Assembly: GCA_038496445.1 (NCBI GenBank)
Contig: JALMLS010000004.1
Coordinates: forward strand, 1 to 55,260
Direction of reading: 5' to 3'
DNA: 55,260 nt
Source of the DNA: Trichosphaerium sp. ATCC 40318
Lineage: Eukaryota > Discosea > Flabellinia > Trichosidae
The notes beneath the pieces were generated by a model, which saw only the letters and a program-made list of their open reading frames with translations, did no database searches and was not told the origin of the DNA. Numbering within the stretch: the first letter of the stretch is position 1; each line of letters starts with the position of its first letter. This document shows positions 9,702 to 23,852 of this stretch, piece after piece. The translations under genes were made by a program, and so were the position numbers.

Positions 9702-12140
9702 ATGAAGAAAAAAATGCGCGAATTAGGTTAGCACAAAGTACTTTAACGTATTTGTACATCTAATTGCATCTCAAGTATCTGGTGATAAATACAGGCATAA
9801 AGTTGATGGCTTTGACCTGGATCTAACGTAAATCGCTTACGAAAATACATGCAGCCTCTAAAAGTAGCCTAATAGGTACATCACAGATAATGTGATCGCA
9901 ATGGGTATTCCTGGGGAAGGTGTATCACAGGTAAAAGCTTACTCGCCAATTTTACGCTATGAGCGTACACAACGCAATTTCTAAACGGCACAAATTATAA
10001 TTAAATACAAAATTGCAGAATTGGCGAAACAATGTAAAGTCGGTTGCAAATTTTCTGAATTCAAAGCATCCTGGGCATTACAAAGTACGTCAGTATCGTC
10101 AACCACCCCCAAATTAGCACCCACTCATTTCGTACACGTTTAACAGGTATACAATGTGAGTACCGACAAGTACGATTACCACGCTTTTCACAATCAAGTC
10201 AAAGAATATGGATTTCCAGACCACTCGTGCGTGTAGACGACATTTAAACTGCATCAAAATAAGAAAAAAAAAAAAAGTTTCAATGTTCACGTGCCATTCA
10301 TTGAATGTTCAAACTAGGGCGCCATCACTGACGTTACTAAAGACCATTGTAAGCGATATGGACGCATATATCAAGAGTGATGCACGCAATGTAGCGGCTG
10401 TCCATTGCCTTGCAGGTCGGTCAAGAACCGGAACTATAGTATGGTATGTATACTATAAGTCACGCGCCTACTAAGATATTTAACGTTAGTTCGTACTTGC
10501 TTCGCTCCGGAAAATGCAAAACAGCGGATGAAGCAATCAAATTTTTTAATGAACACAGAAGCAAAAACGGACTCAATGTGGTACTTCCAAGCCAGGTCAG
10601 GTAAGTACCAATAGCGTTCAAACAGCAGAAAGTAATATGTCACCGCAGGACAGTACACTACTTCGAAAAAGTAATGCGTACTAACATGGATTTGACTCGC
10701 CCCAAAAAACTGTTTTTGGACAAAGTTATCATCAAACCTGTACCACTTGTGGAAGGGGGCGGCGGTACAGTTTCGTTTAAAAAGTCGTACACAGGTAATT
10801 GTTACAACCCATAAGTTGTTTTACACGTGTGAACAATGTTTTTCTAACGTAGCTACTTACAGGTGGCGCATGCACGCCAGTTATAAAAGTAATGGAACTG
10901 GCAGCTCCCAGGGCACAAATAAAGGAAGTTGTTGGCACTAGTGTCTGGAAGGATGATCGCATTATTGATATGGAGATAAAGGTACCTCTATGGTACTAAT
11001 ATAGTTTAACCATAACATTTGTCCAGACATTTGTAAGAGGAGGAGTGCAACTAAAGTTCTTTCACATCGCAAAAAACTCTGTACATTTTGGTAAAACTTT
11101 GAACAGGTGTATGTAATTGCTTTTTCATATTGGATACTCACTTACAATAGTGCACGGAACCATTGTTGGTATAAAGGCAGCAGCAAAGTACCCTCTTGTT
11201 CCATTGTTTAGGTATGTCACATGATGCCGTTAGTTCACTAATACTAAGCAAAAGATACACATTTCACACGAATTTTGTGAAATCTTCCCGTATTGTTATT
11301 CCTGTTCCAGAGATCGATAATGTGTTTGCGGGTGCCTTAAAGCCGTCATCATATATTCCGCAAGACATGACAATAGAACTACATTTCACTCAGCAGAAGC
11401 AGCGTGTGTCGTCGCTACCAAGCAGGTACACTTTTTTCCTTACACACAAAGCTAACTCAAAGTTGTAGTATCAAACCGCAGGGAAAGTCATACTTGCCCC
11501 CTACACGCATTGTACGTGATGACTCTTACACAAAACGAGCTCCATCAGCACCTGATGCTACAAAGTAAGAAAAAGTTGACTTTGCAGTGCTTTTTTTATG
11601 GTTACTCACAAAAAGTATGTAGCGCCTATCAGCAACCATCCATATTTTACTCCGACCCACTGCCTCACGCTAACTCAGCGGGACACCAAAGTTACTCAAA
11701 CACACATTACAGCAATATACCTGTTGCACGTGCACACAAGCCTTCACAACAATACCCTAGATATGCAAAACCAGCTCAGCGCCCATCGCGCCCACCATCT
11801 CACACAACACAGCATTATCAACCCCCAAGATCTACTCCTGTATACGCTCAACCCGCTCCACTCAACACACCTCATCCAGTGAATCCCCGTTATAATACAC
11901 AAATACACAGCAATCCCAATCCACCTTTTGCATCGCCCGTCCCGGCTCCAAACGCTGTGCCGACTACTCAAGGCTACGGTTATAATACCCAGCAACCAAT
12001 AAGGACTTCTGTCATACCACCAGGTTATTTTGTTTTGCTCTCTACTTCATACTAACAGCTACCTAGCTGCATATAATACTGGCGCACCACAGCACCACAC
12101 GCAACCACCATTAGAATTTCCAACAAACCAACCCTTCTAA
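9702..12140 (+). CDS. PTEN-like phosphoinositide/protein phosphatase
   Basis: Phosphatase plus C2-like protein of the PTEN family. PTEN dephosphorylates PI(3,4,5)P3 at membranes. Joining about ten short introns gives VDGFDLDLTYITDNVIAMG, the conserved PTEN N-terminal block. It continues through the WRNN...NSKHPGHYK segment and the active site HCLAGRSRTGT (about 10385-10430). The following C2-like region contains LKFFHI, a YTFHTNFV block and IELHFT. The last ~120 residues are Pro/Gln/Tyr-rich and probably disordered. They are not the typical PTEN PDZ-binding tail. The P-loop differs from human PTEN (HCKAGKGRTG): Leu replaces Lys125, Arg replaces Lys128 and Ser replaces Gly129. The substrate may therefore differ. 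The start at 9702 is supported by MKKKMREL joining in phase to VSGDKYRHKVDGFDLD. Confidence 0.9.
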
Positions 12141-12412
12141 GGATGTAAAAAATATACTTGATGTAAAAAAAAAAATAGAAACTAAAGCGCTTTCTTGCTG
12201 TAATTACAAATAATAAAAGAGATAGATGCACAAAAAAAAAACGATGCTTGGATTTCAGAAAAAATAGCAAGCAAACGCTTTTTGGAAAAACTCGTTTGAG
12301 ACAGATCCTTTATTCTACAATAGCAAAAATATTTTTACTACAAGTGAGTCTTCATTGAATATCGTGGCTTTGATTTGAGGTACCGAAAATCGATAAAATA
12401 AAAAAAAAGAAC

Positions 12413-14399
12413 CTACAGGCTGGCTGTAATTTCCTCAACCTTTTGCTTAGCATCACCGAGAAGCATTTTTGTGTTTTCACTGACAAAAGTTGGGTTTGTT
12501 ACACCAGCGTGGCCAGCTCCATCGACTGAGCGCTTGATTACAACACACTAATACAGACGTGAGTTCAAGCTGTTTTGTTTAAACAACAACAAAAAAGAAA
12601 GCATTGATTCAATACAGAACAAACCACGTACTTGTGCAGCCTCCCAAACAGGCAATACATTAGTGAGAAAGTTAGGTGCTTGGGAATCGGTAGCACCGCG
12701 GTTGATAATATCATTAGCACCTGATAAAACGTATAAGTAACCCATCAAAAAAAAAGTAGTTAAAACTGGCGTGAGAGATGTTGCTATTCAGACAAGATGA
12801 TATCGGCAATGAAATTACGTTCAGAAGCTTAGAATAATTTTTTGACATCATTTGAAAAAAGAACAAAAAGAAAAAAGTAACCCAACAACTTACCAACAGC
12901 AATAACTAAATCAACCTGGGCGAAATTTGGGTATTGATCAAAGTAAGTTGCATCTTCAATTTGATGGATCATTGAAAGAGGTAAGTTCGCCATGGAGAAT
13001 CCTTGTACAAAAGAACGACCATATAAACGGCCAGCGTCTGGGTGAACAACAATTTTGACGTCCTTGCCTAATAATAGTGACGTGAGCTATAGATGCTCGA
13101 ATAAAAAAAAAAGTAAAGCACTAAAACCGTACCTGAGGCGGCAAGTTTCTTAACCATAGTGGTGATTGCCTCAAATGCATCAGCATTTTGTACGCCAGCG
13201 CCTACAACAACAGAAACACTACGTAACCAATTAGATAATTGAAAAAGCCAGTCTAAAACATTGCAAGGGCCTAATAACGTACGTGTTGGCACTCTTGGCT
13301 GCTGAAGCGACACCAGCGGCTTCAGTATGTACAGGTTCGCTAGTAAGAGCTGCGCCTGTGCTCCAAGGCTTGTATGATGCGGCAATAGCTGGAATACCGG
13401 CTGGGAAGGAAGAAATACCCATAAACACCATAGCTCCAATGAACACGGGTGTGAAGTCCATCACTACATTGTACATTAGAAACTAAAACTGGACAAGGGA
13501 GAATGGGAGGGAAAAAAAATCAAAAACAAAAAAAAAGTTTTCAGGACTTGGAGTTAATATTTGAGTATTATTTTTCTTTCTTTAACGCCAAGCGAACGCC
13601 CACAAACAGCTCGAAGTTCAGTCTGTCAACTGGAATAGCTCGCAAAAAAACCGTTCAACCCTTTTTTTTTTTTTGGTTCACGTACTAACGAAAGAGAGGT
13701 GACCCATGTAGGCTGTGTTAAGCATAGCAAAGCCAATCCACCATACAGATCTGTTGTTGAGGTACTTTTGGCGCTGTTGGAGGAGTGGGAGTTTGTCGAA
13801 CATTGATGTTTCAGGTAGAATTGGTTCTTCAACAACTACAGCGGCGTCTTGCTTCGCGGCGGCAGGAGAAGCGTAGCTGCGGGCTACAATGCGTGCTACA
13901 GCTAGAAGACGAGTGAATAACGAGCACAATCACTAGTTTCAAAGTTTCATTTTTTTTCAGTGTTGGTTTCAGCGTGTAACGGGCTGGGTTAGAATTTTTG
14001 AAGCTACTGGCAACCGCTGGAGGAGAAATAACATACCTTTGTTGTACTGTGTGCGCAGAGTTTTCTACACATAAAAAAGTTAGCGCGAGTGATAATTTAC
14101 CAAGCCCAGTGTTAAAAACAACGCACCTTCGATGCATTTTTCGATACGAGAAATGAAACACTGCGAGTGCTTTGTTTCGCTTTTGTTGGTGCGACCGTAA
14201 TACGGCAAACTAAATATTGCTTTAGGAGCGACTTTTAAGGCCAATGGAGAGATCAAGGTGGATGCCTTCAATTTTTTACCAGCACTCCAAATTTATAAAA
14301 TTTGGGCTGCATGGCGCTTGTTTATTATTGTAGCGGTAAAACACACCCAAACATTAAACAAAATAACATACCGTAGTTTCCTGCTCTAGACAAAGCCAT
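12413..14399 (-). CDS. Membrane-anchored transhydrogenase dIII-only protein
   Basis: The C-terminal half matches the NADP(H)-binding domain III of proton-translocating transhydrogenase. In order it shows a nucleotide-binding loop around GAGVQNADAF, then HPDAGRLYG, then GANDIIN, then KRSVDGAGHAGVTNPTF, then MLLGDAK near the C terminus. The GAND and KRS motifs that contact NADP are kept. Upstream are an Arg/Ser/Ala-rich N terminus (mitochondrial presequence-like) and only two hydrophobic segments, around VWWIGFAMLNTAY and VFIGAMVFMGISSFPAG. There is no NAD-binding domain I and not the usual 12-14 helices of domain II, so this is a short protein of roughly 300 residues. The first exon or exons near 14399 are uncertain because their phase does not join cleanly. 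The gene has five or more introns and is divergent from malic enzyme. Confidence 0.75.
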
Positions 14400-14576
14400 A
14401 GTCTCTAGTTTAGTCGCTTTTTGTTGAGTTTGGCAACGCGGTGGTCAACAAGGCAAAAAAAAAATTACGGTCAAAAAAAAAAAACCATTCATCAATTATT
14501 TTTTGTTGGAAACAAGGCCTTTTTTAACCGTTGAAATTTACGTTGCGAGCGCATAAACGAGATTCAGAAGTTACAG
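14400..14576. promoter_or_regulatory. Divergent promoter between dIII-like and malic enzyme genes
   Basis: 177 bp separate the two start codons. The stretch contains A-rich and T-rich homopolymers (about 14455-14510). Both products look mitochondrial and NAD(P)-linked, so coordinated control is plausible but unproven. Confidence 0.45.
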
Positions 14577-17188
<2,612 letters not shown>

Positions 17189-17387
17189 CAAAACAAAAAA
17201 CGTTTACTTTTATGGCTTCTTGCACAGCTTGATTTTTATTGGCAAGGCAAACAAATGCTCAAATACTGAGGCGTTTTCTACCTATTTAATATTGTAAAAC
17301 ATTTAAAAATAGACCAGGATTCTTTCAAATAATTATGTCATTATGAAGCGCCGTTTGTTTCTTAAATCCTCTTTATACAGCGCCTCC

Positions 17388-17981
17388 TTAGCACACGCCT
17401 AGCCTTCTCATGGTACCAATGATAAGTCTCCTACCTGTCTTCCGTAGGTACTCCACATCTAACATGTCTTTGAATGGCACTGAATATGGAGCAGCGCATG
17501 GCATTCCATATCCACCAATAATATCAGATGGGTCACGCCCTAGCACAGCTTCTAGAAATTGGGCGTCTGACTTTTGCCACTTTTTGGTTTGGAGGTACTT
17601 GGTGGGAGGGCTTATTGACTTCTCGCTCATCAACTTACTTAACCAATCTCGTGTCTCCCAAGTGCACGGCTCTTCTCCCAGCTTCTCTCGCCTGCTGTAA
17701 TATCTCTTGTCGCCCCGCTCTGAAAATACTTCTACTAGATCGCTTTGGGCGCCGTTTGGTTGAAGAAGTACACAAACGTCTATATTATCTTCTAGTCTGT
17801 ACCAATGCTTCGAGCACAATAAGCTCTTGGCTTTGTCACTATAAAATACGCATAGTGGAGCGAAAAATGAGCACGTTAACGCAAAATTGCGGTACGTTTT
17901 CGCATTACCTTCGTGCATTACGTGATCTAGTACAATACACCAAGAATCAGCGTCTAGCAAGTCTTCTGGGTCGTTAGCCAT
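17388..17981 (-). CDS. F-box-like protein, intronless
   Basis: A single uninterrupted 197-residue ORF, unusual in this intron-rich region. Residues ~6-50 have the pattern of an F-box (LLDADSWCIVLDHV, then YRNFALTCSFFAPLC). F-box proteins recruit substrates to SCF ubiquitin ligases. The rest contains Trp/Tyr-rich stretches (KHWYRLED, CTWETRDW) and a Lys/Arg-rich end, with no repeat domain that I recognise. The F-box assignment is weak because the key Leu-Pro start is absent. It is convergent with malic enzyme (about 200 bp between stops). Confidence 0.55.
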   Translation of the reverse strand: MANDPEDLLDADSWCIVLDHVMHEGNAKTYRNFALTCSFFAPLCVFYSDKAKSLLCSKHWYRLEDNIDVCVLLQPNGAQSDLVEVFSERGDKRYYSRREKLGEEPCTWETRDWLSKLMSEKSISPPTKYLQTKKWQKSDAQFLEAVLGRDPSDIIGGYGMPCAAPYSVPFKDMLDVEYLRKTGRRLIIGTMRRLGVC

Positions 17982-18512
17982 GGTACGTTATTCTTTTTGA
18001 CAAAACGACACCTAGTTGGGTAGATGTGTCCAATTGACGCTAGTATTGTCACGTGGTATAGTTTATGTGGTTTGTGGTCGTTGAAGGTATGATGACTGCA
18101 TACAGCAAGGGTTCACTGTTCCCTTTTGAACTTCACTTACTTTTTTGGCTTAAGCAAGAATTAGTTATTGTGGTCACCACATTGCTATTGAGTCACTGAC
18201 CAGTCAAAGGCTTTGACTTTACCGCCAATGCTCCGCTTGGAAATTTAGTATTTATGGTTGTTGCAAACATTATCCCTATTTGTGAGACGCGTGATATAAC
18301 GGTATTGCAAATACATCCAGTTGTAATAAAAATCGACACTGTCGATTAAGGCTAAGCCTTGCTCCAAGTGCATGTAACCAAATTTGCTTTAAAACAGTTC
18401 TAGAAATTCAGTTTAACAGTTGTTTATTACAATTACAAGCACCTTAGCCAATTTTCTTTAATAAAGTTTGTATAGTCAGTCTCATACTCCAAAATCTTCT
18501 GGAATTATACTG
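17982..18512. other. Intergenic region, no feature recognised
   Basis: 531 bp between the F-box-like start and the MKRN2OS-like stop. No ORF with family resemblance and no clear RNA gene. It holds the promoter of the F-box-like gene and the terminator of its neighbour. Confidence 0.5.
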
Positions 18513-19585
18513 TCAAATTACTTGGTCTCGTTCTTGTCTTCTGAAAAGACGTGAATAATTTCTCATTAGTTTATAAAAACGTACTTGAGCATGATCCTGT
18601 CTTGTTTACTTTTGACCATAGCTCAAAATAGTGTTCCCAGGAGTCAACTGGTTTTGTTAGGAACTTGTCAGCAAGTGCAATCTTGTCATTATTGCTATTT
18701 CCATCGTATTTGACTTTATCCAAAAACCGTATTATAAAGTCATAGCAGTTGTTATCCATTGAATGATACTTTGTATGTTTGACGCGACTGCGAGGAGTTA
18801 GCTGCGTAACATGCCTAAAACGTCGTACATTGTTTCTTCTTTAGCATGTGCTTGTAAAGCATCATCCCACTCCTTGTTGCTCATGTCTGAAGGGCAAGAC
18901 ACGGCTATGCAATCAATCCAAGGGTCATCTCGCCTCAAACTAACTTGATCGAAATTGTGCACGTGACCTAAAACGTGTAGTCCTTTAGAATTATGTTGCA
19001 CGTGTAATACAAACAAACCTTGTGAATCAGATATACCAAAGTGAAGTAGTGACGTTGGTTTGTATGTCTTGAAAGAACCAATTGTGCACTTTATAATAAA
19101 TGACCGCGGAGTGCTTTTTTCTACTAGAGGGCATGCAAACGTGTTTTCAAGGACCTCATCCTATTATCACATAAGCAAACTATACAGTACTAGCAATGCT
19201 GTCTTTTAAAAGAAGGCTGGTGAATATGCTTTTTTTAGAAGCACTTTTGTTTTGTTTCGTTCCGTTTCTGATAAGGTACGCACGTTTGCAGGCGGATCGA
19301 GCGAATATTGTAACTTATTTCCTTGTTGGCGTTCATAAATTGTTTTGAATACATCCGTCGCTCGTATTGTATCGTTTTTCTCTTTCTATGTACTTGTTAG
19401 CGTTATTGTATTGATAAAAAGAACAAAACCTCAGCTTGATCTTGCATAGATAGCCTGATTGCCATCTGTATCATCTCTTCTTCGCTCATGCCCATGATGG
19501 CTGTTGTTTGTTCTATTTGGACTATTTTGTGTTGAAGAACGACATTCTTTTCTCTGAATCGACCAGTACTATTAACGTGAGCCAT
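18513..19585 (-). CDS. UIM-containing protein with MKRN2OS-like domain
   Basis: Five exons join in phase. The N-terminal exon holds a ubiquitin-interacting motif, EEEMIQMAIRLSMQDQ, with the Glu cluster, central Ala and Ser. The C-terminal two thirds resemble the MKRN2 opposite-strand protein family. They have a beta-rich stretch (LLHFGISDSQGLFVL, HNFDQVSLRR), then W-D-D-AL, then HSMDNNCYDFIIRFLD, then DKFLTKPVDSWEHYFEL. The NCYxF block and its spacing are the main evidence. MKRN2OS is poorly characterised, and pairing it with a UIM suggests a ubiquitin-linked role (inference). The last intron (donor after GGATCATGCTCAA) is likely but optional. Without it the stop is at 18571. Confidence 0.6.
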
Positions 19586-20060
19586 TAAAGACGAGCAAAG
19601 ATACTGCCAAGCAAGGTGCTTGTGCCTAACTCAGCTGTACAAATAAGATAGGTACTAAGCCACAACGGCTACAGTTTGAGATGGTCCAGGCTGCAATTTA
19701 AGAGAATTTAGCTAAATTCTCCTTTCAACAAACGTGCTTTCTTCAAGTTGCCAAGCACCACTGCTGTTTTGTTCTTGATATTATTATGACACGCGCAATC
19801 CTTTGTGTTCCACTGATTGTACAGGTACAGTGGCTCGTAATATCAGCAGGGGTGCCAAAACACTGTTGGCGAAGCAAGTAGGGCAGGTCACAGGTTGTAA
19901 AAATCACGTGACTGAGTTTAACCTATTTTGTAAAGATTGTCTACAGGGAACACAATACGATATGTGATACGTTTGATAGGCAATACGAATTTATCGCGCA
20001 GCTTGCGGATTAAATGTGGTACATATATTTAGCGCCAAAGCGTGACATATTTGTATTTAG
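19586..20060. other. Intergenic or unresolved upstream exons
   Basis: 475 bp containing short open stretches on the plus strand (for example from ATG 19786 and around 19830-19960) bounded by plausible splice sites. I could not join them in phase with the coding exon at 20061. They may be 5' exons of the next entry. Confidence 0.35.
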
Positions 20061-20464
20061 AAACCTCTTCTTGTCATTTCCGAAGGGTTTGTTGCTACAT
20101 CTGGAGTCTACGAACTACAGAAGGCATCTTATTATGCATAAGGGCAACGCATTGAGCGTATAAAGCAGCATGTTTATCCGTATCAAGATTTACATCGTAA
20201 TCTTGGAGCAGGAGAACCATTATTACCAATAAGAGTCGAATGCAGTATTACTTCTTCTGGAAGTTGCAGGTTAAATGTGTTGGTGCATGTTCTTTTAATG
20301 TTTATTAAAACTTTAGATGCAATTTAGGAAAAGTTCAATTGCTAGAATGGCAACAAAGTGGCTGTAGTGAATCAGACTGTTCGTCTTTATCCGCGCAAGA
20401 GGGTAATGCAAAGGTATCACAGGGTGAGCCTGTAGGCATGCGAACTAGATGTATAGAACAATAA
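20061..20464 (+). pseudogene. Unidentified coding exons with an in-frame stop
   Basis: From an acceptor at 20060 the frame reads KPLLVISEGFVATSGVYEL, meets TAA at 20139-20141, then continues in the same frame as GQRIERIKQHVYPYQDLHRN. It crosses a clean intron (donor after TCTGGAAGTTGCAG, acceptor before ATGCAATTTAGG) into a Cys/Ser-rich segment ending at TAA 20462-20464. Codon choice and the clean intron argue that the second part is coding. The stop may mark a pseudogene, a sequence error or an unseen intron. I do not recognise the family. Confidence 0.4.
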
Positions 20465-20749
20465 AGACCACATTGCATTTATATGTCACGTGGTATTTAA
20501 GCTTTTTCACAACTTTTTTCATACACAGTGGCACCATTGGTGTGCACATAGGTTTCTTGTTATTTCTGTCCTTTGAAATGTCTTCAATAGCACTTTACTC
20601 ACCCTTCATTTGCTCACTAGGTGCCTAGTACGTAAAAGGCGTTTTGCAACAAGGCACGGGCCAAAACTTCTCCAAAATTAATTGCCCGAGTTCACTTAAA
20701 TTCACCGGAGAAACAATTAGAAAAGCCTCACTACCACGAACCAAGCATC

Positions 20750-23568
20750 ATGAGTGTTCAAATGGAAGCGCTTGGCGCAAACCAAGATTCAAAGGCCAAC
20801 CCAATACAAATAGTTTACACCGACATTGATTACAATGTACCTAAACCTGAAACTGGGATAAAGGGCATGTGCCCTTGTTTTTCTAAGGGCCCTAAAGAGC
20901 GTATAAACATCATAAACAACATTTCAGGTGTCATTGAACCTGGTGCCATGACAGCAATCCTTGGACCTAGCGGTACGCGTTCTTCTATCTAAACCAAGTG
21001 TTTCTTCGTGTTGTCTTGTAATTTTTGAAAGACTAACTTCTATGGCAAGGTTCTGGTAAAACAACCATGCTAAACATCTTATCTGGGCGTATACCCAAGA
21101 AGGATTACAGCGGTTCCGTAACTTACAACGGAGCGAAAGTATCAGCTCTCAAATTCAAGAGATACATTGGATATGTGCCACAGGTATTGTGTCTCAGTAA
21201 TCACGTGCACCGCACGGGAAAATTATTTAGACGAAAACGCGGATAAATGCTAACTCTTTGAACTAAGGCTGATATCCTCGCTGGGGCGCTCACAGTTACC
21301 GAGACTATGCAATTTGTTGCTGATCTTCAATTGCCTCACTTATCAACAGACAAACGTGATGCCATTGTAAATAACACCATAGACGAGCTCGGGTTGAGAA
21401 AATGTGCGAAAACATACGTCGGCTATGTGGGAGAAGGTACGGGCAACAATAAGAACCTTAACATTGTTTTAACGCTCGTTCTAGACGCTTTGAATTCAGG
21501 TATTAAGCGTGGTATTTCGGGTGGTGAGAGAAAAAGGTTGAGTGTTGGTCTTGAACTCATCAGCAATCCTTCGTTGATATTCCTCGATGAACCTACCACT
21601 GGCTTGGATGCGTTTTCAGCATTGAGCGTCATAAAGACGCTTCAAAGACTAGGTATTGCAAAATTACTTTTTTTCTTTCCGATTTTCACTTTTTTCTTTG
21701 TACTAACGCCTTCTTGCAGCGAAGAAAGGAAAGACAATCGTGTTTACAATTCATCAGCCTTCTTCTGAGATTATGGATTTGTTCGATAAAATGCTACTCA
21801 TTAGTAGAGGCAAGTGTCAGCGACTTCTACCTTTCCATTTTTAATAACTAATATCTAATAGGATACACTGTTTATAATGGTCGATTTGACAAAGCGCTGA
21901 CTTACTTCAAAAGCGTAGGATACGAGTGCCCTAAGCATGAAGATCCAGGAGATTATTTTTGTACGTTTTAACATACCGTACAATAACACTAAATGATACA
22001 AAGTGCGATGTTGTCAAGATCCAGATGCCAAACTTGCAGGAACAATTGCTGGTACTCTAGATAGTAATCAAGTTACACTTGGCGAAGAAGATGCTGTAGC
22101 ACAAAAATTAGCGCATGCACAATCAATGGGCACTCTATTCGATCAGTCTAAATATGTACGTGGTTGTAATTTTGTAGAAGAAAGAAGTTAATTTGTGTTG
22201 TAGAAAAAGAAGAGTGTAAAGAAAGAAAAGACGCCAGCAAAACTTGATACAAGTGATCATAGTAGACAAGCTAGTTTCTTTCTACAGGTTGGAAAACTGT
22301 TACAGAGAAACTTCCGCAACTTGGCCCGCGAACCAAACGCCACACGTGCTTCGCTACTACAGGCACAAAATTCTCACTTTTTCCTTATACTAACGTAGTT
22401 TGTAGTTTGTTGTCATTGCTGTTGTAATGGGTCTTATCTACCTTCAAATGGACAACACTAACACGGCAGCTACTCAAGATCGTACTGGATCGCTTTTCTT
22501 TAGTTGTATCTTTATTATGATGATGGGGCTCCTTCAACCGTTTAACAGCTGTAAGTCTTAATTTCCATGCAAACAAAACAAACTAATGTATTGCTTGTAG
22601 TTGCCACCGAAAGTAAGGTATTCATGAGAGATTATTTCGCGGGTTTGTATGGAACTCCAGCTTATTACTTTGGTAAACAACAGCATCATTTAATGTTTGT
22701 AACGATTTATTACAGGTAAAGTGCTTACTGAGACACTTGTATTTGTTGTTCTTGTTATGATTTATAAGTACGTACAAGGAACCCATAGTATTAAAATAAT
22801 AATTCTTTTTCAGCGCTATTTTCTATTGGATGGTTGGATACAAGACTACTGTGGAAGCATTCTTTATATTTTGTTTGATAATGATAATTGTTAACAACGT
22901 ACTGCACATGAACTTTAGAAAATATAAACTAACACTGAACATATAGATATCAATCGCATTCGGTACACTTATCATTGTCATATTCCCAAGTCCAGCTGTC
23001 GCTCTAACTGTATTCCCATTGTTCTTTATACCTCTGATGGTAAGCGAAAGGACGGCTCTTTCTGTAATTACTAATGTGATGCTCAGATGTTTTCTGGATT
23101 TTATCTTGATTCTGATTCTACTCCGGTTTATTTCATTTGGGTAGAGTAAGTTGGTGGTATAATAACTATTTTACTAACTACTGCTTTAGATACTTATCGT
23201 ACCTAAAATATGGATTCCGTGCATTGATGAGAAATGAGGTAATTCATAAATTCTCTATCCTTCAAACTAAAATAATTAGCTCGATGATCAAACGTTTTAC
23301 TGCACCCAAGAAGAAATAGACAACTCTGGCGGTGTATGTCCATTCGAAGGACCAAACGCAGGTAGACAAATCTTGGATTTCTTCAGCATGTTGGGTACGA
23401 TAATATTGTTGAACTATTTTCTTTTTATCACGTGTTTATATTTGCTTTACAGGTGTATCAAGTATATGGATAGACGTTGCAATATTGTGTGGATTTTTGG
23501 TCGTCATTCACGCTTTATCTGTTGTTATTCTTGCATTCAAAGCCAGACGACAAAACATGAAAGGATAA
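20750..23568 (+). CDS. ABCG-type half transporter
   Basis: ATP-binding domain first, membrane domain second, the ABCG (white/WBC) layout, at about 650 residues. Seen: Walker A LGPSG/SGKTT split by an intron, a Q-loop region YIGYVPQ, signature [14 protein letters not shown], Walker [13 protein letters not shown] and the switch TIHQPSSEI. The C-terminal half has hydrophobic helices ([67 protein letters not shown]) and the ABCG sequence [16 protein letters not shown] Lys-rich linker joins the halves. The gene has a dozen or more short introns. ABCG half transporters usually dimerise to export lipids or xenobiotics, but the substrate cannot be told. The start at 20750 gives a short cytoplasmic lead. 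Confidence 0.93.
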
Positions 23569-23852
23569 AAAACTACATAGCAAAAATATTTGCGAGTTTA
23601 ATGTAAATAAACCTTGCTGCAGCAAGCCACATTCAGTTTTCAAACTTTGCTACTGCTCTTCCAATTTTAACTTGTAAAAACTACCAGCTAGAATACTACA
23701 CTTTGAGACTAGATGTACCCCAACAAAACTATGAGAACAACGCTGTTATGTATTTAAAACTTCAAATCCCATTTAGCTCTTACCCCTGGAATTTTTGCCA
23801 GGGCGTGGCTTGTAGTTACAAAATACCCGAAAAGCCACGAGCAACACATCAA

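Larger units (their letters stand above)
7616..12348 (-). repeat. Right arm of giant inverted repeat
   Basis: Reverse complement of 1-4733 and the same length (4733 bp). Its two genes, ECO1-like on minus and PTEN-like on plus, read cleanly through conserved domains, so this arm appears to be the accurate copy. Matching stops at 7616, where a TTAGGG-type tract gives way to unrelated spacer. The arm's outer edge lies 65 bp short of the transhydrogenase-like stop codon. Confidence 0.95.

Noticed and set aside
12413-14399. Full-length NAD(P) transhydrogenase
   Set aside because: Only domain III and two hydrophobic segments are present before the divergent malic enzyme gene, with no room for domains I and II.
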